DNA of 10,273 bases from Saccoglossus kowalevskii. Taxonomy: Eukaryota > Hemichordata > Enteropneusta > Harrimaniidae. Both the position numbers and the translations under genes were made by a program. Positions within the stretch are counted from its first letter, which is position 1. Every line of letters starts with the position of its first letter. The notes under the pieces are model-generated. The model did not search any database and was not told the origin of the DNA. It was given only the letters and a program-made list of their open reading frames with translations. This document shows, in pieces, positions 7,561 through 10,273 of the stretch. Location: the NCBI RefSeq assembly GCF_000003605.2, contig NW_003152297.1, forward strand, positions 35,924-46,196, given 5' to 3'.

Positions 7561-8330
7561 CATGTCCGAAACTATGACGAGCAGGATGATTTCATTCAAA
7601 CTTTGTATGCTGATTAATTGGATAAATGTGCACGTAATAAGTTACAAGGTTAGAAGGCACATAGCTGATTGTTGACCATTTTTGTTTTTATTTATGTTCA
7701 TATGCTCGTTCTTCACTATTATATTGCTCGGATCAGTTCACACATACAAGTAATATACCATACTATACCAATTTCCCTTGTTAAAGTGAAAGTAATTTTG
7801 TTTTGAAATCTATGTCCCAGAGATGATTACGCGTATAGGCAGACATAATTAGTTCTTGTAGGATCAATTCAAAATCCGGAACTTCATATGTTGGGTTCCG
7901 TCCGTCATTTCTCAAAGATGACTGAACCAATTTGAATTGTGTGGTAAAAAGGCAATTCTTGATGGGGGTATAAGCGCGTCGATTAGTTTTCCGTTCTACT
8001 GACCAACTGACTGCCATTTTAGTTCCAAAAATCAGCATTTGGGCATCTCTTCAACCGTTACTCAGGTATTCCTGGACCGAATTTATTTAAACATGGTAAT
8101 CCCATTATTAATGGTCAGTTACTTTTTTTTCGCGTGGCCATTTAAAAAAAGTCTTCTGCCAGTTTCTTTTGTACATTTTTACAGATTTTAATTAAATCTG
8201 GTTCAATTTCATAATGTCATCAACCATTTCTTAGGTATGTCTCGGAGATTTGATTCAAACTGTGTATGCACATCACACGTGGTGCGGTACTGAGTGTGTC
8301 AAAATGGCCGATCGACAGCCATATTGGTGT
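7561..8330 (+). repeat. Diverged tandem array, period about 150-180 bp
   Basis: A core of the type TCAACCGTTTCTCAGGTAT, then a short gap and a GATTTGATTCAAACTGTGTATGC-like end, recurs in decayed form. The best copies are 8049-8099 and 8218-8272 (TCAACCGTTACTCAGGTAT and TCAACCATTTCTTAGGTAT). Others are at 7902-7940, 7586-7610 and, weakly, 7766-7790. Anchored on the ATTCAAA-type segment, spacing is about 183, 155, 153 and 169 bp. A second module, GACCATTTT or GGCCATTT or AAAATGGCC, recurs between the cores at about 7673, 8012, 8134 and 8299. The order of the modules is constant. I do not recognise the family. It looks like an old satellite or composite interspersed repeat rather than coding DNA. 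Confidence 0.5.
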
Positions 8331-8701
8331 TATGTGTCATACAGTGTCTATTAATTTCCTCTATAACTACCACGGCACGTTTATTCGATTTCTCGACAGT
8401 TCGGGTGTTATAATTTAAATAACGAATTCTACGTTGCCCAATATTTCGTGATAACAGGGCTCGGTGGGGATATTTGGTTAAATAATGGACTCGATTTCGT
8501 ATCTCTATTACTGCGCACATTCCCGCCAGTCCTTCACCCAATAAAGGGCAAGACGTCTTTTTTATTCACACCTGAAAGGCCTCACTGCTCTTGAATACAC
8601 TCTAAAATGTCATCTGTTTGTTCCACCTTTTATTAGTTAACTTGCGATAGCAAATTGAATACCACTTGCCATTTAGATAACTCTTGTCTCAAATTAAATT
8701 G
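8331..8701. other. Upstream region of the hormone gene, no gene seen
   Basis: No plus-strand frame of note is present. A minus-strand open frame of 80 codons (8299-8541) has no recognisable domain and partly overlaps the diverged array, so I do not call it. This interval would contain the promoter or an intron of the gene at 8786, depending on which 5' model is right. Confidence 0.5.
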
Positions 8702-8715
8702 TGTTTTTTTTTCAG
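8702..8715 (+). other. Candidate 3' splice site
   Basis: A run of T ending TTCAG at 8715 gives a strong polypyrimidine tract plus AG, 70 bp before the first ATG of the bursicon-like frame. If used, it would join an upstream non-coding first exon that I cannot see. The TATA-like box just downstream offers the alternative that transcription starts after this site. Confidence 0.4.
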
Positions 8716-8722
8716 CTATACC

Positions 8723-8730
8723 TATATAAG
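8723..8730 (+). promoter_or_regulatory. TATA-like box
   Basis: TATATAAG lies 55 bp before the ATG at 8786. TCAATCT, an initiator-type sequence, has its A at 8761, about 36 bp from the second TATA register, slightly longer than the usual 28-33 bp. This would give a 5' untranslated region of only some 25 bases. It is plausible but unproven, as AT-rich DNA produces such matches by chance. Confidence 0.4.
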
Positions 8731-8785
8731 ACAGTACTCGGAAGTTGTCAACGTCGACTCAATCTCATTCAATCTGACAATCACG

Positions 8786-9121
8786 ATGATGATGAGAACT
8801 ACCGTGTTTTTCTTAGTCTGTGCCAGTATGGCTGTACTAGCTTCTGCGCACATGTGTGTGAGAAGAGGGCTGAGGTATGTGCGGAACCAACCTGGCTGCA
8901 ATTCGTCGTCTCGTGAGGTGTATTCCTGTCATGGCCATTGCTCATCGTATTCACGGGTATCGTCTCTATATCCATTCCACATTGAGGCTACATGCACGTG
9001 TTGTGAAGCAATGGAGTCGGAGTTGCTGCTTATGAGAGAGAAGTGTTTTCTGCGCAAAGCACGCATGGTACAAGTTCCATCTGCAGTCAGTTGTATGTGT
9101 CGGCCATGTTCTAGTATATAA
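8786..9121 (+). CDS. Bursicon-alpha-like secreted cystine-knot hormone subunit
   Basis: The protein has 111 residues. Residues 1-21 form a signal peptide (hydrophobic VFFLVCASMAVLASA, cleavage likely after A21). The rest is one cystine-knot domain with 11 cysteines: 24, 38, 48, 52, 70, 72, 73, 87, 103, 105 and 108. C48-H-G-H-C52 is the CxGxC ring motif and C103-x-C105 its partner. C70-T-C-C and the ending CMCRPCSSI are hallmarks of bursicon alpha rather than beta. In arthropods the alpha and beta subunits pair to activate the receptor LGR2/rickets, driving cuticle hardening. Roles in other phyla are less clear. N39-S-S is a possible glycosylation site. The first of three consecutive ATGs is chosen, with A at -3. 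The upstream in-frame stretch has no ATG. The whole protein lies in one exon and ends right after the knot, shorter than insect subunits, which carry a C-terminal extension. There is no beta partner in the window. Confidence 0.82.
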   Translation: MMMRTTVFFLVCASMAVLASAHMCVRRGLRYVRNQPGCNSSSREVYSCHGHCSSYSRVSSLYPFHIEATCTCCEAMESELLLMREKCFLRKARMVQVPSAVSCMCRPCSSI

Positions 9122-9299
9122 CTATGCCACGAACGTGAAATTAAGAACATATAACGTCTTCAGATATATGGTTTTTGTTTGTATGTGTTGGCACACATTC
9201 TGCCAAGTGACCATGATCCAGTCAATGAACATTTGGCATCAGTAATCAGACTTTTCCCGGTGACGTCCATTGTCATCGCACAGAAATGCGTACTTTACC

Positions 9300-9370
9300 G
9301 TTGATATGTGTCAATTTAGACACCGTGGACTCTCCCTGTACGTTATACGTGTCGATTCAAACACCACGGA
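9300..9370. repeat. Diverged 24-bp direct repeat, transitions only
   Basis: Bases 9306-9329 (starting ATGTGTCAATTTAGACACC) and 9347-9370 (starting ACGTGTCGATTCAAACACC) align without gaps at 18 of 24 positions, and all six differences are transitions. A short CGTT segment before each copy extends the match with one gap. The first copy also contains the small palindrome GTGTC-AATTTA-GACAC. Confidence 0.6.
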
Positions 9371-9402
9371 TACCACCACAGCTGAAGCATGCCAGGCAGT
9401 AT

Positions 9403-9408
9403 ATTAAA
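9403..9408 (+). terminator. Candidate polyadenylation signal
   Basis: ATTAAA, about 280 bp after the stop of the bursicon-like gene, is the first reasonable plus-strand signal. A canonical AATAAA occurs at 9516-9521, but it lies in the AT-rich tail of the minus-strand retroelement. Confidence 0.35.
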
Positions 9409-9499
9409 TTGGCACCAAAAACCTGACAGTAATCATTCTGAACTCGTGGCAAGTTTGTTTCATGATGTTGCAAGCTCAACGTACCAGATATAGAAGAAC

Positions 9500-10273
9500 G
9501 TAGTGTATATATATAAATAAATATATAATAATTTATTGACACAACACCGATATAGTACAAAACGGCAGTATGGCCACTAAATACAACTATTAACTACATT
9601 TAAAATAGAATTAACATATTTGGCGAAAGTTATAAGATGAGTATCCAAAGCACTTAATAAATAAATGAATTTACATTCTTGATTTAGTTTTTAAATTCTG
9701 GAAAGCTAATATTGTGAAAAAAATTATCTCTATTTGATTTAATCTGAGTTTGAACAGTTCATAACATAGTGTTTTTCATCACCCACGTCAGATGAGTCGC
9801 ACAATTTGCATATTCTTTGTTTTTGATGGATATTATTGTATCGCCCTTTCTCAATTGGCAAATTATGGCTTGAAATTCTTAATTTTGTAATTGCTGATCT
9901 TATTTTATTTTATAATTCAAAATTACTTTTCAAATTTGTAATTTTTCTTTACCAGTAAGTATGTCTTTAATTTGTTGCCAACATTTTGATTGTTGTCTTT
10001 ATTGAGTTGCTTCATCCATTCATTATTATATGTATCTTTAAGTTTATTTTGAATAATTCTTTTTATGTTTTTAGAATTTAGATTATTAGCTTCCCAGAGT
10101 TTGTTACATTTAAGTGTTTCTAACATGTGTTTTATAAAAGTTACAAATGATTTCTGTCCTTGTTCGTGTAGATCCAGTTCATTTTTTAAAGCTATCTTTG
10201 TCAGAATCGGGGACTTTCCATGTGCTATCCTTGCCCAGTAGGAGAACACATTGTTAATTACCTCCAAATGTAT
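9500..10273 (-). mobile_element. 3' part of a LINE-like element, minus strand
   Basis: Reading leftwards on the minus strand, a decayed coding region runs from the right edge to a stop at 9686-9684. It is followed by about 150 bp of AT-rich 3' region, an AATAAA on the minus strand (TTTATT at 9532-9537) and a TA-rich tail around 9502-9530. This coding end, signal and tail order fits a non-LTR retrotransposon 3' end. The element continues past the window. The exact clade is not determined. Confidence 0.6.
9684..10273 (-). pseudogene. Retroelement ORF2 C-terminal region, frameshifted, partial
   Basis: The frame is open from the window edge to 9923 (114 codons from a TTG, with two more open codons before it). 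It includes YWARIAHGKSPILTKIA, WMKQLN and KLKTYLLVKKNYKFEK. After a stop and frame change it resumes as ITKLRISSHNLPIEKGRYNN (9891 downwards). It ends with RICKLC (CKLC at 9810-9799) and EKHYVMNC, together a C-x2-C...H-x4-C motif, then a short tail FFHNISFPEFKN and a stop. A KLRIS.H.L.IE.GRY block followed by a cysteine-histidine motif is common at the C-terminus of invertebrate non-LTR retrotransposon proteins (knowledge of the family, from memory). At least two frameshifts make this copy inactive. No reverse transcriptase motif lies within the window. Confidence 0.6.

Larger units (their letters stand above)
9122..9500 (+). other. Downstream (3' untranslated or intergenic) region
   Basis: No gene is seen. 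The region contains a perfect 6-bp hairpin (TTGGCA, 7-nt loop, TGCCAA) at 9188-9206, a short diverged tandem duplication at 9300-9370, and possible polyadenylation signals. Part of it is probably the 3' untranslated region of the hormone gene. Confidence 0.5.

Noticed and set aside
7781-8038. Minus-strand 85-codon frame
   Set aside because: It lies within the diverged tandem array, and the equivalent frame in the next unit is interrupted by a stop, so it is unlikely to be coding.
8299-8541. Minus-strand 80-codon frame upstream of the hormone gene
   Set aside because: There is no domain, signal peptide or start context, and it partly overlaps a repeat module. It was kept only as a note.
8684-8785. 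N-terminal extension of the bursicon-like frame from 8684
   Set aside because: It begins with TTG, not ATG, runs through a splice-acceptor-like tract and the TATA-like box, and would bury the clear signal peptide that starts at 8786.
8786-9121. Other cystine-knot families (DAN/gremlin, GPA2/GPB5, bursicon beta)
   Set aside because: The CxCC cluster, the count of 11 cysteines and the CMCRPC ending fit bursicon alpha best, but only a phylogenetic tree would exclude the others fully.
8701-9150. Overlapping frames at 8701-8916 (+) and 8929-9150 (-)
   Set aside because: They are shadows of the bursicon-like gene in other frames, without domains of their own.

Overview
The window looks like AT-rich nuclear DNA from an invertebrate animal. 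It has no operons and no bacterial-type genes. It carries several decayed non-LTR retrotransposons (LINEs), a long minisatellite, many small inverted repeats, and one intact gene encoding a bursicon-alpha-like secreted cystine-knot hormone subunit. Bursicon-type subunits are known from arthropods, molluscs, annelids and echinoderms. The sequence alone does not settle the phylum.

Layout, left to right. Bases 1-1562 are about 40 copies of a 39-bp minisatellite, which runs off the left edge. It is ragged (37-40 bp units) up to about 510 and then strictly 39 bp. A four-unit (about 156-bp) higher-order period can be seen in both parts. Bases 1786-2610 hold a run of foldback structures: a 111-bp MITE-like palindrome flanked by 10-bp direct repeats, two longer imperfect inverted repeats, a pair of overlapping hairpins and a 20-bp palindrome. 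Bases 2640-4012 are a decayed CR1/L2-like LINE ending in its own 3' tail. Bases 4137-6660 are a decayed L1/Tx1-like LINE with endonuclease and reverse transcriptase remnants. Bases 6700-7558 are a second, different L1/Tx1-like copy in which an apparent ORF1 start is joined to a late part of the reverse transcriptase. Bases 7561-8330 look like an old, very diverged tandem array with a period of about 150-180 bp.

The only gene I believe is functional is at 8786-9121 (+). It encodes 111 residues with a signal peptide, 11 cysteines after it, and a bursicon-alpha-type C-terminus, all in one uninterrupted exon. A TATA-like box lies 60 bp before the ATG, and a strong splice-acceptor-like site lies just upstream of that box, so two models for the 5' end compete. 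Downstream are a short tandem duplication and candidate polyadenylation signals. From about 9500 to the right edge, on the minus strand, is the 3' part of a fourth LINE-like element, including a decayed C-terminal cysteine-histidine motif.

The genes do not form a pathway. The picture is one small neuropeptide-hormone gene in a repeat-rich neighbourhood. I found no convincing new multi-gene system. The most interesting signals are the nested periodicity of the minisatellite, the cluster of foldback elements, the diverged array at 7.6-8.3 kb, and the compact intron-free hormone reading frame.
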